Positions 37,522-48,809 of a stretch of DNA of 64,000 nucleotides are shown here, piece by piece. Source of the DNA: Pararobbsia alpina (GTDB lineage: Bacteria; Pseudomonadota; Gammaproteobacteria; Burkholderiales; Burkholderiaceae); assembly GCF_902859895.1 (NCBI RefSeq), contig NZ_CADIKM010000022.1, forward strand, positions 20,138 through 84,137, given 5' to 3'. Position 1 is the stretch's first letter. Each line of letters starts with the position of its first letter. The position numbers and the translations under genes were made by a program. The notes below the pieces were generated by a model that was given only the letters and a program-made list of their open reading frames with translations, was not told where the DNA came from and ran no database searches.

Positions 37522-38426
37522 AACTACCGCGTCCATTCCGGTGGGGTCCGGTGGCACTGGCGATTGCGCTCGCAGGCTGTTCGACCGTACGCACGCCGTC
37601 GCCGAACGATCCGTTTGAAGGCGTGAACCGCACCATCTTCACGATCAACGACACGGTCGACCGCTACACGTTCAAGCCGGTCGCCGAGGGGTACCAGTGG
37701 GCAGTCCCACAGCCGGTGCGCGCGGGCATCACCAATGTGTTCTCGAACGTGAGCGATGTGTACACGGCCGCGAACGAATTGCTCCAGCTCAAGATCGCCG
37801 ACGCGGTATCGGATGTCATGCGCGTGACGATCAACACCCTCTGGGGTGTCGGCGGCCTGTTCGACGTCGCGTCGCAGGTCAACTTGCCCAAGCATCAGGA
37901 AGACTTCGGCCAGACGCTCGGCCATTACGGTGTGCCTCCCGGCCCGTATCTCGTGTTGCCGTTGTTCGGCCCGAGCGACGTGCGCGACGGTCTCGGCACG
38001 CTTGTCGACCTCGAGCTCGATCCGATGACGTACATCAATCCGGTATCGCTGCGCAACTATGTATACGTGGTGCGACTGATCAATACGCGCGCGAACCTGC
38101 TCGGCGCAAGCGATTTGCTCGCGAATGCGGCACTCGACAAGTATTCGTTCGTGCGGGATGCGTATGTCCAGCGCCGCGCGTATCTTTTGCAGGACGGCAA
38201 CAGTGGTGCGCTGCCGAGCTACGACGATGTCGGCCCGACCGACGGCGCGGGGGCGGCATCGCCTGCGTCGGGCGCGGCTGGTACGGGCGAGGCCACAGGT
38301 GCCACGGCGCCGGCGCAAGCCGCGCCGCCTGTACCCGCGTCGGGCGCGGGTGAGGTGGTCCCAGCGGTCCCGGCGAAACCCGCGCCCGCCGTGCCCCCAT
38401 CCGGCGCCGGGGAGGCTCTCCCGTAG
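37518..38426 (+). CDS. mlaA: Outer-membrane lipoprotein MlaA (VacJ)
   Basis: 302 residues, ATGA overlap with mlaD. Lipobox LAGC with Cys21; VacJ body with NDPFEGVNRTIFTINDTVD, EDFGQTLGHYGVPPGPYLVL and LPLFGPSDVRDG. It removes misplaced phospholipids from the outer leaflet and passes them to MlaC. The last 70 residues are Ala/Pro/Gly repeats (PASGAGE units). Confidence 0.95.
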   Translation: MKLPRPFRWGPVALAIALAGCSTVRTPSPNDPFEGVNRTIFTINDTVDRYTFKPVAEGYQWAVPQPVRAGITNVFSNVSDVYTAANELLQLKIADAVSDVMRVTINTLWGVGGLFDVASQVNLPKHQEDFGQTLGHYGVPPGPYLVLPLFGPSDVRDGLGTLVDLELDPMTYINPVSLRNYVYVVRLINTRANLLGASDLLANAALDKYSFVRDAYVQRRAYLLQDGNSGALPSYDDVGPTDGAGAASPASGAAGTGEATGATAPAQAAPPVPASGAGEVVPAVPAKPAPAVPPSGAGEALP

Positions 38427-38689
38427 TTACCCGCTCCGGTCCCGCCGTGGCACCTTCGGTGCCGATCCGCGCCGGATACCGCTTCGGCCCCGGGGGGCGG
38501 CCAGCGGCCGATCAACCCGGTCGTACCGGGTGCGGGGATGATGCCGCCGATAAAGCCGTATTTCACGCCGGCGCTCCGTCTGAAGTAACGCGCCGATACC
38601 GAATCGAACAGCTTTGCAACCCCTGGAGACTGAACTCGATGAGAGACTCGGCCTCAAATGCTTGACCCAAACTCTGTGGGAAACCCGTA

Positions 38690-39325
38690 ATGAAGAAGCC
38701 TTTCTGGATAGCGATGCTGGTGGCGGTGATGACGTTCTGCGGTGGGGCCCAGGCCCAGGCCCAGACGGCGGCGATCGACGCGAGCACCCCCGACGGCCTG
38801 ATCAAGGCCCTGACCGCCGTGGTCATGGATAGCGCCAAGAGCGACAAAAGTGTCCAGAGCGGCAATCTCGAGCACATTACCGCCCTCGTGAACGAGAAGG
38901 TCCTGCCGTACACGGATTTCGAACGCACCACTCGCCTGGCAATGGGGCGCAACTGGCAAAAGGCCACGCCCGACCAGCAGAAGCAGATCGTCGAGCAGTT
39001 CAAGCGCCTGCTGATCCGCACGTATTCGGGCGCAATCGCGCAGATCCGCGACCAGCAGGTGGAGTTCCAGCCGCTGCGCGGCGCCACGGATACGGATGCG
39101 GTGGTGCGCACACAGGTGATCAACCAGGGTCAGCCGATCCAGCTCGACTACCGGCTCGAGAAGACGCCGGACGGGTGGAAGATCTATGACATCAACGTGC
39201 TCGGCGCATGGCTGATCCAGGCCTATCAGCAGCAGTTCAACGAAAAGATCTCGCAGAGCGGGATCGACGGGCTGCTCAATTTCCTCACCAACCACAATGC
39301 GTCGACGGCCGGCGGCCAGTCCTGA
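38690..39325 (+). CDS. mlaC: Periplasmic phospholipid carrier MlaC
   Basis: 211 residues with a Sec signal peptide ending near GGAQAQAQ (about residues 19-26). MlaC body: YTDFERTTRLAMGRNWQKAT, LLIRTYSGAIAQIRD and WKIYDINVLGAWLIQAYQQQF. It shuttles lipids between MlaA and MlaD. It is 263 bases after mlaA, a gap without a gene. Confidence 0.95.
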   Translation: MKKPFWIAMLVAVMTFCGGAQAQAQTAAIDASTPDGLIKALTAVVMDSAKSDKSVQSGNLEHITALVNEKVLPYTDFERTTRLAMGRNWQKATPDQQKQIVEQFKRLLIRTYSGAIAQIRDQQVEFQPLRGATDTDAVVRTQVINQGQPIQLDYRLEKTPDGWKIYDINVLGAWLIQAYQQQFNEKISQSGIDGLLNFLTNHNASTAGGQS

Positions 39326-39347
39326 CGACAACGGCCGGGCCCTTCCG

Positions 39348-39626
39348 ATGACACTCGCGACGATGTTCGAAACCGGTGCGACGTTGACCTTCGACACCGC
39401 GACCTCGGTGCTCCAGGCGGGGCTCGCACGGATCGCGGCGGGCGCGACGCGGGTCGACTGCGCCCCGCTCGAACGCTTCGACTCGTCGGCGCTCGCCGTG
39501 CTGCTTGCATGGCGCCGTGCCGCGCGCAGGCACCATGCCGAACTGCGCATCTCCAATCTCCCCGCCGGGCTCGTCAGCCTTGCCGAGGCCTACGGCGTCT
39601 CGTCGCTGCTCGAAGCCAACGCGTGA
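39348..39626 (+). CDS. mlaB: STAS-domain protein MlaB
   Basis: 92 residues. STAS pattern with VDCAPLERFDSSALAVLLAW (the conserved D-S-S phosphoacceptor-like motif) and LRISNLPAGLVSLAEAYGV. It binds MlaF and supports complex activity. ATG at 39348 chosen over an in-frame upstream start inside mlaC. Confidence 0.9.
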   Translation: MTLATMFETGATLTFDTATSVLQAGLARIAAGATRVDCAPLERFDSSALAVLLAWRRAARRHHAELRISNLPAGLVSLAEAYGVSSLLEANA

Positions 39627-39861
39627 GCGAGGTGCGGGCGGCACCTGTCCGGGCGATTCACGTGCCGCCCCATGTCGTGGCGCTGATCGTGCCGATGCCC
39701 TAGCGCATATCGCTGTATTTCGCTTGGCGTCCGCCACGGGTTTGTCCAGTAGGCCGTCCCCGGCGCGACTTCGCCTATAATCAAGCGTTTTCCGTTTCCG
39801 CAGGGCACGGCATCGCGCCTTGTACCTTCTGTCGCGGCCCTTATCGGGCCGACGAGTCGTC

Positions 39862-40788
39862 ATGTCAGCCATCGAAATACGTAACGTCAAGAAGCGCTAT
39901 AAAGAGCTGCAAGCGCTCAAAGGCGTCAACCTGAGTGTCGAGCCCGGTGAGTTCTTCGGCCTGCTGGGCCCCAACGGCGCCGGCAAAACCACCCTCATCA
40001 GCATCCTGGCGGGACTCGCGCGTGCCGACGAAGGCCATATCCTCGTCGAAGGCCACGATGTCGTGACGGACTTCCAGGCCGCGCGCCGCGCGCTCGGTGT
40101 CGTGCCGCAGGAGCTCGTGTTCGACCCGTTCTTCACCGTGCGCGAGACATTGCGGATCCAGTCTGGCTACTACGGGCTGCGCCGCAACGACGACTGGATC
40201 GACGAGGTCATGGCCAATCTCGACCTGACCGAGAAGGCCGACGTCAATACGCGCGCGCTGTCCGGCGGCATGAAGCGCCGTGTGCTGGTCGCGCAGGCGC
40301 TCGTGCACAAGCCGCCGGTCATCGTGCTCGACGAGCCGACCGCGGGTGTCGACGTCGAGCTTCGCCAGGGTCTCTGGAAATTCATCTCACGGCTCAACCG
40401 CGAAGGCCACACGATCGTGCTGACCACCCACTATCTCGAAGAGGCCGAGCAACTGTGCACGCGCATCGCGATGCTCCGGCGCGGTGAGGTCGTCGCGCTC
40501 GAGCGCACGAGCGAACTGCTGCAACGCTTTTCGGCGATGCAGCTCGCGCTGCGCTTCGCCACCGGCGTGCTCCCCGTCGAGTTGCGGCACCTCGAGGCCG
40601 AGGTCGGTTCGGCCGGCGCGCGCGGACATCTGCTGCGCCTGAACAGCTACGACGACGTCGAGCCCATCCTCGCGCAATGCCGCGCGGCGGGCTGCACGTT
40701 CGAGGAAATCGAGCTCCGCAAGGCCGACCTCGAGGATGTGTTCGTGCAGGTCATGCATGATCCGGTGCTCGTGGAGGGGCTGGCATGA
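39862..40788 (+). CDS. ABC transporter ATP-binding protein (YadG-like)
   Basis: 308 residues. Walker A GLLGPNGAGKTTLIS, signature ALSGGMKRRVLVAQAL, Walker B VIVLDEPTAGVD, and H-loop TTHYLEEAEQL. It pairs with the permease that follows by an ATGA overlap. Family members (YadGH) are of unproven substrate. Start at 39862 is chosen because the preceding frame lacks a ribosome site. Confidence 0.93.
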   Translation: MSAIEIRNVKKRYKELQALKGVNLSVEPGEFFGLLGPNGAGKTTLISILAGLARADEGHILVEGHDVVTDFQAARRALGVVPQELVFDPFFTVRETLRIQSGYYGLRRNDDWIDEVMANLDLTEKADVNTRALSGGMKRRVLVAQALVHKPPVIVLDEPTAGVDVELRQGLWKFISRLNREGHTIVLTTHYLEEAEQLCTRIAMLRRGEVVALERTSELLQRFSAMQLALRFATGVLPVELRHLEAEVGSAGARGHLLRLNSYDDVEPILAQCRAAGCTFEEIELRKADLEDVFVQVMHDPVLVEGLA

Positions 40789-41540
40789 GCGGTTTCCAGA
40801 CGCTGTTCTACAAGGAAGTCCTGCGTTTCTGGAAAGTCGCGTTCCAGACGGTCGCCGCCCCGATCGTGACCGCCTTGCTCTATCTGGCGATCTTCGGCCA
40901 TGCGCTGCAGACGCATGTGAACGTGTATCCGGGTGTCGCGTACACGAGCTTCCTGATTCCCGGGCTCGTGATGATGAGCGTGCTGCAGAATGCGTTTGCG
41001 AACTCGTCGTCGTCGCTGATCCAGTCGAAGGTCACGGGCAATCTCGTCTTCGTGCTGCTCACGCCGCTGTCGCACTGGGAAATGTTCTCGGCCTATGTGC
41101 TGGCGGCTACCGTGCGCGGGATCGCGGTCGGCTTCGGGGTGTTCATCGTCACGATCTGGTTCGTGCCGATCTCGTTCGCCGCGCCGCTGTTCATCATCGT
41201 GTTCGGCGCGCTTGGCGCCGCGCTGCTCGGCACGCTGGGCCTCATCGCGGGGATCTGGGCGCAGAAGTTCGACCAGCTCGCGACCTTCCAGAACTTCCTG
41301 ATCATGCCGCTGACCTTCCTGTCGGGCGTGTTCTATTCGACCCACTCCCTGCCGCCTGCGTGGCGTGCGATTTCGCAGCTGAACCCGTTCTTCTACATGA
41401 TCGACGGCTTCCGCTATGGTTTCTTCGGCGCTTCCGATGTCGACCCCTGGCTGAGCCTGCTGATCGTCGGCGGCTTCCTGGTCATCGTTGCCGCGTTCGC
41501 CGTCGGAATGCTCAAGCGCGGCTACAAGCTGCGCTATTGA
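40785..41540 (+). CDS. ABC transporter permease (YadH-like, ABC-2 type)
   Basis: 251 residues with about six membrane segments; ABC-2 permease features FYKEVLRFWKVAFQTVAAPI, YTSFLIPGLVMMSVLQNAF and LPLTFLSGVFYS-like motif (MPLTFLSGVFYSTHSLP). Overlaps the ATPase gene by four bases. Confidence 0.93.
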   Translation: MSGFQTLFYKEVLRFWKVAFQTVAAPIVTALLYLAIFGHALQTHVNVYPGVAYTSFLIPGLVMMSVLQNAFANSSSSLIQSKVTGNLVFVLLTPLSHWEMFSAYVLAATVRGIAVGFGVFIVTIWFVPISFAAPLFIIVFGALGAALLGTLGLIAGIWAQKFDQLATFQNFLIMPLTFLSGVFYSTHSLPPAWRAISQLNPFFYMIDGFRYGFFGASDVDPWLSLLIVGGFLVIVAAFAVGMLKRGYKLRY

Positions 41541-41551
41541 AAGGAATTACC

Positions 41552-41791
41552 ATGTTGCCGACTCCAGAAGACGTCAAGCAGTACATCGCCGCAGGCCTTG
41601 CCTGCGAACACCTCGCGGTCGAGGGCGACGGCCAGCACTTCTTCGCGACGATCGTCAGCGATGCGTTTGACGGCAAGCGCCCGATCCAGCGCCATCAGCT
41701 CGTCTATGCGGCGCTTGGCGACCGGATGAAAGCGGAGATCCATGCGCTCAGCATGAAAACCCTGACGCCCGCCGAATGGCGCAAGGCCTGA
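41552..41791 (+). CDS. ibaG: BolA/IbaG family protein
   Basis: 79 residues. BolA-like fold with VEGDGQHFFATIVSDAFDGK and the conserved RHQLVYAALGDRM segment. Homologues interact with monothiol glutaredoxins in iron-sulfur handling. AAGGAA is 6 bases upstream of the ATG. Its place between yadH and murA is typical. Confidence 0.93.
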   Translation: MLPTPEDVKQYIAAGLACEHLAVEGDGQHFFATIVSDAFDGKRPIQRHQLVYAALGDRMKAEIHALSMKTLTPAEWRKA

Positions 41792-42018
41792 GCGATACTG
41801 GGCGCGCCGGCTGATTCAAGCGATGCGCCGGCCGAAAGGGTCGGACAGAGAGCGGTCGAACACACTTTGTTTTTTTGGAATCGGTTTTGCGAATCAAAGA
41901 ATCAGGCAGTGCAACGAGCAACGAATCCGTTCACGATTCACGCAGCGACGCAAGCGCCACGGCCGGCGGCACTGAACAAGCCGGCATCTCCAAGAACCAT
42001 TCGTCCACGAAGGAAATC

Positions 42019-43533
42019 ATGGACAAACTCGTGATTCAGGGCGGCCGCCGGCTTTCCGGCGAGATTACCGTCTCGGGCGCCAAGAATGCGGCATTGCCGA
42101 TTCTCTGCGCAAGTCTGTTGACGGCCGACACGGTCGCCTTGTCGAATGTGCCGAATCTGCAAGACGTGCGAACGACGCTGAAGCTGCTCAGGCAGATGGG
42201 TGTGCGCGCGACGAACTCGGGCCACGAGGTGACCCTCGATGGCACGCATGTCGACAACCCCGTCGCGCCCTATGAACTCGTCAAGACGATGCGCGCGTCG
42301 ATTCTCGTGCTCGGGCCGCTGCTCGCGCGCTTCGGCCATGCGAAGGTATCGTTGCCCGGCGGCTGCGCGATCGGTGCGCGGCCCGTCGATCAGCACATCA
42401 AGGGTCTGCAGGCGATGGGCGCGGAAATCTCGATCGAGCACGGCTTTATCGAGGCACGCGCCAAGCGGCTCAAGGGCAACCGGATCGTGACCGACATGAT
42501 CACGGTGACCGGTACGGAAAACCTGCTGATGGCGGCCACGCTCGCCGACGGTGAGACGATCCTCGAGAACGCGGCGCGCGAACCTGAAGTGACCGACCTC
42601 GCGCACCTGCTCGTGGCGATGGGCGCGAAGGTCGAGGGCATCGGCAGCGACCGGCTCGTCGTGCAGGGTGTCGAACGCCTGCACGGTGCAAGCCACCGCG
42701 TGATCCCGGACCGCATCGAAGCGGGTACCTTCCTGTGCGCGGTCGCCGCGGCAGGCGGCGACGTGACCTTGCGCAACGTTCGGCCGGGGCTGCTCGACGC
42801 GGTGCTCGACAAGCTCCGCGAGGCGGGCGTCGAGCTGCTGTGCGGCGACGACACGATTCGCGTGAAAATGAGTCGCCGTCCCGATGCCGTGAGCTTCAAG
42901 ACTTCGGAATACCCCGCGTTTCCGACCGATATGCAGGCGCAGTTCATGGTGCTCAACAGCATCGCCGCAGGCGAGTCGCGCGTGGTCGAGACGATTTTCG
43001 AGAACCGCTTCATGCATGTGCAGGAACTCAACCGGCTCGGCGCGAATATCACGATCGACGGGCACACCGCCTTCGTGACCGGGGTCGAACGCCTGTCGGG
43101 CGCCAAGGTCATGGCGACCGATCTGCGCGCCTCGGCGAGCCTCGTGATCGCAGGCCTCGTGGCCTCGGGCGAGACGCTGATCGACCGGATCTACCACCTC
43201 GACCGCGGGTATGACCAGATGGAAGCGAAGCTCTCGGCCGTGGGCGCCGAGGTGCGGCGCATCGGTGGACAACATGAGACGGTAGCCGCGGGCGATGCCG
43301 GCGGTGAAGTGCTCGAGGTGCTTGAAGTGACGAATGGTGTCGCGACGACCGGCGCCGTCGGCGAGCCGCATGAGGACGCATATGGCGTGCGCGCCAACGG
43401 CGTGAACGGCACCCATGGCGCGCACGGGTTGAATGGCGTGAACGGCGCCCACCCGGGCCACGCGGGCACCGGCGCGGGTATCCAGGCCCCGCCGCCCGGA
43501 GCGCAAGACAAGTCGACAGGGTTCGTGCAATGA
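42019..43533 (+). CDS. murA: UDP-N-acetylglucosamine 1-carboxyvinyltransferase MurA with a C-terminal extension
   Basis: 504 residues; the enzyme domain is about 420. The fosfomycin-target cysteine is Cys116 in [16 protein letters not shown]-terminal [12 protein letters not shown] and C-terminal [14 protein letters not shown] are conserved. It starts peptidoglycan synthesis by adding enolpyruvate to UDP-GlcNAc. Beyond about residue 418 there is an unusual 85-residue low-complexity tail with NGVNG/HGAHG repeats. AGGAAA precedes the chosen ATG; an upstream open frame is not supported. Confidence 0.95.
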   Translation: MDKLVIQGGRRLSGEITVSGAKNAALPILCASLLTADTVALSNVPNLQDVRTTLKLLRQMGVRATNSGHEVTLDGTHVDNPVAPYELVKTMRASILVLGPLLARFGHAKVSLPGGCAIGARPVDQHIKGLQAMGAEISIEHGFIEARAKRLKGNRIVTDMITVTGTENLLMAATLADGETILENAAREPEVTDLAHLLVAMGAKVEGIGSDRLVVQGVERLHGASHRVIPDRIEAGTFLCAVAAAGGDVTLRNVRPGLLDAVLDKLREAGVELLCGDDTIRVKMSRRPDAVSFKTSEYPAFPTDMQAQFMVLNSIAAGESRVVETIFENRFMHVQELNRLGANITIDGHTAFVTGVERLSGAKVMATDLRASASLVIAGLVASGETLIDRIYHLDRGYDQMEAKLSAVGAEVRRIGGQHETVAAGDAGGEVLEVLEVTNGVATTGAVGEPHEDAYGVRANGVNGTHGAHGLNGVNGAHPGHAGTGAGIQAPPPGAQDKSTGFVQ

Positions 43534-44222
43534 CGCAATCGCAGGCACCGCTGACCCTCGCGCTGTCGAAGGGCAGGATCTTCGAGGAAACGCTGCCGTT
43601 GCTCGCGGCTGCGGGCATCGAAGTCACCGAGGATCCGGAAACGTCGCGCAAGCTGATTTTGCCGACCACCAATCCGAATCTCCGCGTGATCATCGTGCGC
43701 GCGACGGACGTACCGACCTACGTCGAGTACGGCGCCGCTGACTTCGGCGTCGCGGGCAGGGACGTGCTGATCGAGCATGGCGGCGGAGGGCTCTACCAGC
43801 CGCTCGATCTCGATATCGCGCGTTGCCGGATGTCGGTCGCGGTGTCCGCCGGCTTCGACTATGCGAGCGCGGTGAAGCAGGGCGCGCGTCTGCGCGTCGC
43901 GACCAAATATGTGCAGACCGCACGAGAACACTTCGCGACGAAAGGCGTGCACGTCGACTTGATCAAGCTCTACGGTTCGATGGAACTCGCGCCGCTCGTC
44001 GGCCTTGCCGATGCGATCGTCGACCTCGTGAGTTCGGGCGGTACGCTGCGCGCGAACAATCTCATCGAAGTCGAAGAGATCATGGCGATCAGCTCGCGGC
44101 TGGTCGTCAATCAGGCTGCGCTCAAGCTCAAGCGGACCGCGCTCAAGCCGATCCTCGATGCGTTCGAACGAGCCATCGCACCGAGCGGCCCGGTCGGCCG
44201 CCAGACGGAGCCCGCACGCTAG
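43530..44222 (+). CDS. hisG: ATP phosphoribosyltransferase, short form
   Basis: 230 residues, ATGA overlap with mur[40 protein letters not shown] and [14 protein letters not shown] are HisG motifs. The short form lacks the C-terminal regulatory domain and needs HisZ, which is not in this window. First step of histidine synthesis. Confidence 0.97.
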   Translation: MTQSQAPLTLALSKGRIFEETLPLLAAAGIEVTEDPETSRKLILPTTNPNLRVIIVRATDVPTYVEYGAADFGVAGRDVLIEHGGGGLYQPLDLDIARCRMSVAVSAGFDYASAVKQGARLRVATKYVQTAREHFATKGVHVDLIKLYGSMELAPLVGLADAIVDLVSSGGTLRANNLIEVEEIMAISSRLVVNQAALKLKRTALKPILDAFERAIAPSGPVGRQTEPAR

Positions 44223-44243
44223 GACGTTCGGAAAGGAAACCAG

Positions 44244-45557
44244 ATGTCGATCAACATTCGCCAACTCGATTCGAGCAGTGCCGGCTTCAAGACGGCGCTG
44301 CGTGCGGTACTCGCTTTCGAGGCCAGCGAGGACGCGGCAATCGAAAGTTCGGTGGCGCAGATCCTCGCCGATGTGAAGTCGCGCGGCGACGAGGCCGTGC
44401 TTGAATACACGAAACGTTTTGACCGCCTCGAAGCCGCGACGCTCGATGCGCTCGAACTGCCGCGCGCGCGGCTCGAGGCCGCGCTCGAGGGCCTCGCGCC
44501 CAAGCGCCGCGCGGCGCTCGAATGTGCGGCCATGCGTGTGCGCGCCTATCACGAGAAGCAGAAACTCGAATGCGGCACGCATAGCTGGCAGTACACCGAA
44601 TCGGACGGCACCGTGCTCGGCCAGAAAGTGGGTCCGCTCGACCGCGTCGGCATCTATGTCCCGGGCGGCAAGGCGGCCTATCCCTCGTCAGTGCTGATGA
44701 ATGCGATTCCCGCCACCGTCGCAGGCGTCAAGGAAATCATCATGGTCGTGCCGACCCCCGACGGCGTGCAGAACGAGCTCGTGCTCGCGGCCGCGCTGAT
44801 CGCCGGCGTCGACCGGGTGTTCACGATCGGTGGCGCGCAGGCTGTGGGTGCGCTCGCCTACGGCACCGCGACCGTCCCGGCCGTCGACAAGATCGTCGGT
44901 CCGGGCAATGCCTACGTCGCGGCGGCCAAGCGCCGCGTGTTCGGCGTGGTCGGCATCGACATGATCGCGGGCCCGTCCGAGATTCTCGTGATCTGTGACG
45001 GCACCACCAATCCGGAGTGGGTCGCGATGGACCTGTTCTCGCAGGCCGAACACGACGAGCTCGCGCAATCGATCCTGTTGTGCCCCGACGCCACCTTTAT
45101 CGCACGCGTGCAGCAAGCCATCGAGGCGCTGCTGCCCGAGATGCCGCGCCGCGATGTGATCAAGGCCTCGCTCGAAGGGCGCGGCGCGTTCATCAAGGTG
45201 CGCGATATGGCCGAAGCCTGCGCGATCGCCAACGACATCGCACCGGAGCACCTTGAAGTCTCGGCGCTCGATGCCCAGGCCTGGGGCCAGCATATCCGCC
45301 ACGCCGGAGCGATCTTCCTCGGCCGTTTCAGCAGCGAGAGCCTCGGCGATTATTGCGCGGGCCCGAATCACGTGCTGCCGACTTCGCGTACGGCACGGTT
45401 CTCTTCGCCGCTGGGTGTCTATGATTTCATCAAGCGTTCGAGCGTGATCGAGATCAGCCAGGAAGGCGCGCAGACACTCGGCGAGATCGCCGCTGAACTC
45501 GCTTATGGCGAAGGTCTGCAGGCGCATGCCCGCAGCGCTGAAATGCGCATCAAATAA
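44244..45557 (+). CDS. hisD: Histidinol dehydrogenase
   Basis: 437 residues. [29 protein letters not shown], and the zinc/substrate segment [26 protein letters not shown]. It oxidises histidinol to histidine with NAD. GAAAGGAAA precedes the ATG. Confidence 0.97.
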   Translation: MSINIRQLDSSSAGFKTALRAVLAFEASEDAAIESSVAQILADVKSRGDEAVLEYTKRFDRLEAATLDALELPRARLEAALEGLAPKRRAALECAAMRVRAYHEKQKLECGTHSWQYTESDGTVLGQKVGPLDRVGIYVPGGKAAYPSSVLMNAIPATVAGVKEIIMVVPTPDGVQNELVLAAALIAGVDRVFTIGGAQAVGALAYGTATVPAVDKIVGPGNAYVAAAKRRVFGVVGIDMIAGPSEILVICDGTTNPEWVAMDLFSQAEHDELAQSILLCPDATFIARVQQAIEALLPEMPRRDVIKASLEGRGAFIKVRDMAEACAIANDIAPEHLEVSALDAQAWGQHIRHAGAIFLGRFSSESLGDYCAGPNHVLPTSRTARFSSPLGVYDFIKRSSVIEISQEGAQTLGEIAAELAYGEGLQAHARSAEMRIK

Positions 45558-45617
45558 CGTGCGGCTGGAGCGCCGCATCCGACCCATGCAGCCACAAGAA
45601 AAGCGTTGAACGCCAAT

Positions 45618-46694
45618 ATGAATCGCACGCTGCACTCGATCGTCCGTCCCGAAATTCTGGCGATGACGAGCTACCCGGTCGCCGACGCGAGCGGCCTGAT
45701 CAAGCTCGACGCAATGGAGAATCCCTACCCATTGCCCTCGGCGCTGGCAGCGCAGCTGGGTGAGCGGCTCGCCGCCGTCGCGCTGAACCGCTATCCTTCG
45801 CCGCGCCCGGCCGCGCTGCTCGACAAGCTGCGCGTGAAAATGAAGGTGCCGGCGGGCTTCGACGTGCTGCTCGGCAACGGCTCCGACGAACTGATCTCGA
45901 TCGTGTCGCTCGCGCTTGCGAAGCCCGGTGCGACCGCGCTCGCGCCCGTGCCGGCTTTCGTCATGTATGAGCTGTCGGCGCGTTTCGCGCAGCTCGGCTT
46001 TATCGGCGTACCGCTTGCGGCCGACTTCGGCCTCGATCTCAGCGCGATGCTCGCCGCGATCGAGCGGCACAAGCCGGCGGTGATCTACCTTGCTTATCCG
46101 AACAATCCCACCGGCAATCTATTCGACGACAAGGCGATCGAGCAGGTGATCGCCGCCGCGCGCGGTTCGCTGGTCGTGATCGACGAGGCCTATTTCCCGT
46201 TCGCGCAACGCAGCTGGATGTCGCGTCTGCCGGAGTTCGACAATGTCGTCGTCATGCGGACGGTTTCGAAGCTCGGCCTCGCGGGTATCCGCCTTGGCTA
46301 TCTTGCCGGCAGCCCCGACTGGATCGCGGAGCTCGACAAGGTGCGCCCGCCGTACAACGTCAACGTGCTGACCCAGGCGACCGCGGAGTTCCTGCTCGAC
46401 CACCTCGACGTGCTCGACGAACAGGCCGCCGTGCTGCGCGCGGAGCGTGACCGGCTGATCGCGGCGATCGACGCGCTGCCGGGCACGCAAACGTTCCCGA
46501 GCGCCGCGAATTTCGTGCTCACCCGCGTGCCCGATGCCCCCAGTGTGTTCGAAACACTGCTGACCAAACGAGTGCTTGTGAAAAACGTGAGTAAAATGCA
46601 CCCGCAGCTCGCGAATTGCCTGCGGCTGACGGTCGGCACGCCTGAAGAGAATGCGCAGATGCTGGCCGCGTTGGCCGTCGCGCTCCAGGCCTGA
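45618..46694 (+). CDS. hisC: Histidinol-phosphate aminotransferase
   Basis: 358 residues. Class I/II aminotransferase: [34 protein letters not shown] and PLP lysine in [17 protein letters not shown]. The ATG at 45618 is used; a TTG four codons earlier is in frame. Confidence 0.96.
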   Translation: MNRTLHSIVRPEILAMTSYPVADASGLIKLDAMENPYPLPSALAAQLGERLAAVALNRYPSPRPAALLDKLRVKMKVPAGFDVLLGNGSDELISIVSLALAKPGATALAPVPAFVMYELSARFAQLGFIGVPLAADFGLDLSAMLAAIERHKPAVIYLAYPNNPTGNLFDDKAIEQVIAAARGSLVVIDEAYFPFAQRSWMSRLPEFDNVVVMRTVSKLGLAGIRLGYLAGSPDWIAELDKVRPPYNVNVLTQATAEFLLDHLDVLDEQAAVLRAERDRLIAAIDALPGTQTFPSAANFVLTRVPDAPSVFETLLTKRVLVKNVSKMHPQLANCLRLTVGTPEENAQMLAALAVALQA

Positions 46695-46730
46695 GGCCCG
46701 TTGTTCCCCATCCCGAGTCAGGAAAGACCC

Positions 46731-47324
46731 ATGCGTATAGCGGAAGTCGTTCGCAACACCAGCGAAACGCAGATCCGTGTGAAGATCAATCTCGACGGCA
46801 CCGGTCAGCACAAGCTGGCCACCGGTGTGCCGTTTCTCGACCACATGCTCGACCAGATCGCGCGTCACGGCATGGTCGACCTCGAAGTCGAGGCGCACGG
46901 GGATCTTCATATCGATGACCATCACACGGTCGAGGACGTCGGCATCACATTGGGGCAGGCGGTCGCGAAGGCGCTCGGCGACAAGAAGGGCGTGCGCCGC
47001 TACGGTCATTCGTACGTGCCGCTCGACGAGGCTCTCACGCGCGTCGTGATCGATCTGTCGGGGCGGCCGGGCCTCGAGTTCCATATTCCGTTCACGCGGG
47101 CGCGGATCGGCACTTTCGACGTCGATCTGACCATCGAGTTTTTCCGCGGCTTCGTGAATCATGCGGCCGCGACGCTGCATATCGACAATCTGCGCGGGAT
47201 CAATGCGCACCATCAGGTCGAGACCGCGTTCAAGGCGTTCGGCCGCGCGCTGCGCATGGCCGTGGAACTCGACGAGCGCGCCGCAGGGCAGGTGCCGTCG
47301 ACGAAGGGAAATCTGGTTGGCTGA
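46731..47324 (+). CDS. hisB: Imidazoleglycerol-phosphate dehydratase
   Basis: 197 residues, monofunctional. Metal-binding motifs [27 protein letters not shown] and [13 protein letters not shown]. Starts with [13 protein letters not shown] at 46731; AGGAAAG lies 6-12 bases upstream. Confidence 0.97.
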   Translation: MRIAEVVRNTSETQIRVKINLDGTGQHKLATGVPFLDHMLDQIARHGMVDLEVEAHGDLHIDDHHTVEDVGITLGQAVAKALGDKKGVRRYGHSYVPLDEALTRVVIDLSGRPGLEFHIPFTRARIGTFDVDLTIEFFRGFVNHAAATLHIDNLRGINAHHQVETAFKAFGRALRMAVELDERAAGQVPSTKGNLVG

Positions 47325-47412
47325 ATGCCGCCTGGCATCGGGCTGATGGCGGCAACGCAAGACAGAGCACACAGTACACGCTACCGAAACTCCGACTCGC
47401 GCCGACCTCACG

Positions 47413-48033
47413 ATGGACTTACTCAAGTCGTTTATCTCGCTGCTCGCACTGATCAACCCGATCGGCGCGATTCCGATTTTCCTGAGCCTCACGGCCCAGC
47501 AGAACCGCGCGGAAACGCACCGGACGGTGCGCATCGCGTCGATCGCGGTGTTCGTCGTGATCGGCTTCTCCGCGACGATCGGCGAACGCGCGATCGCGTT
47601 CTTCGGCATCTCGATCGGCTCGCTCCAGGTCGGCGGCGGGATCATCATGCTGATGATGGCGATGAACATGCTCAGTGCGCGGACACCGCCCCAGCAGGCG
47701 ACCCAGCAGGAGCAGACCGACGCGGAGCTCAAGGACAATGTGGCCGTCGTGCCGCTCGCGATCCCCTTGCTGACGGGGCCCGGCACCATCAGCACCGTGA
47801 TCATCTATGCGGGCGAGGCGGCGCACTGGTATGACCGGCTGCCGCTGATCGCGATCGGCGCCGGGCTCGGCGGGATATGCTATGCCGCGCTGCGCGCGGC
47901 CGAGCCGATCGCGAACGTGGTCGGGCAGACCGGTATCAATATTGCCACGCGGATCATGGGTCTGATTCTCGCGGCCCTGGCTGTCGAATTTATGGTGAAT
48001 GGCCTCAAATCCCTGTTTCCTGTCTTGAGATGA
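47413..48033 (+). CDS. MarC family integral membrane protein
   Basis: 206 residues, six membrane segments. [20 protein letters not shown] and [21 protein letters not shown] are MarC/UPF0056 signatures. Function unknown in the family. Insertion of this gene inside the his operon is common in Burkholderiaceae. Confidence 0.93.
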   Translation: MDLLKSFISLLALINPIGAIPIFLSLTAQQNRAETHRTVRIASIAVFVVIGFSATIGERAIAFFGISIGSLQVGGGIIMLMMAMNMLSARTPPQQATQQEQTDAELKDNVAVVPLAIPLLTGPGTISTVIIYAGEAAHWYDRLPLIAIGAGLGGICYAALRAAEPIANVVGQTGINIATRIMGLILAALAVEFMVNGLKSLFPVLR

Positions 48034-48671
48034 AAAATTCGATTGCGATTGTCGATTACGGTTCGGGCAACCTCCGCTCGGTTGCCCAGGCGCTGCGAAA
48101 GGCCGCGCCCGACGCGGATGTCGCGGTCGTTACCGAGGCGGAGCACATCCGCGCGGCCGACCGTGTCGTGCTGCCGGGGCAGGGGGCGATGCCCGACTGC
48201 ATGCGCTCGCTGCGCGAATCGGGGCTGCTCGACGCGCTGCTCGAAGCATCGCGGACCAAGCCGCTCCTCGGCGTATGCGTCGGCGAGCAGATGCTGCTCG
48301 ATTGGAGCGCCGAAGGCGATACCCCGGGGCTCGGTCTGATTCACGGTTCGGTCACGCGTTTTGCGCTCGACGGCCAGTTGCAGGACGACGGCTCTCGCTT
48401 CAAGATTCCGCAAATGGGCTGGAACCGCGTGCGCCAGACTTCGCCGCATCCGGTCTGGCGGGGCATCGCCGACCAGAGCTATTTCTATTTCGTCCACAGC
48501 TATTTCGTCACGCCGGACGATGCCACCCATACGGCTGGCGAGACCCTCTACGGCACCGTGTTCGCGTCGGCTATCGCGCGCGATAACATTTTCGCGACCC
48601 AGTTCCATCCGGAAAAGAGTGCCGAGGCGGGGTTGCGGCTGTACCGGAATTTTGTCGAATGGCAGCCCTGA
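48030..48671 (+). CDS. hisH: Imidazole glycerol phosphate synthase, glutaminase subunit HisH
   Basis: 213 residues, ATGA overlap with the marC-like gene. Class I amidotransferase: [11 protein letters not shown] with the nucleophilic Cys, and the His-Glu pair in [11 protein letters not shown]. It supplies ammonia to HisF. Confidence 0.97.
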   Translation: MKNSIAIVDYGSGNLRSVAQALRKAAPDADVAVVTEAEHIRAADRVVLPGQGAMPDCMRSLRESGLLDALLEASRTKPLLGVCVGEQMLLDWSAEGDTPGLGLIHGSVTRFALDGQLQDDGSRFKIPQMGWNRVRQTSPHPVWRGIADQSYFYFVHSYFVTPDDATHTAGETLYGTVFASAIARDNIFATQFHPEKSAEAGLRLYRNFVEWQP

Positions 48672-48809
48672 ATATTCGGCCTTTGGTAGACCGGATGACC
48701 AGTGTGGTCGTGCGGGGCGCGGTACTTGTACTAAACTAGCGTGACAGCCCGGCCTTGTGGCCGCCGCAGCACGTTCCCTAACCTTTTCTCTACGTACAAC
48801 ACGATTGCT

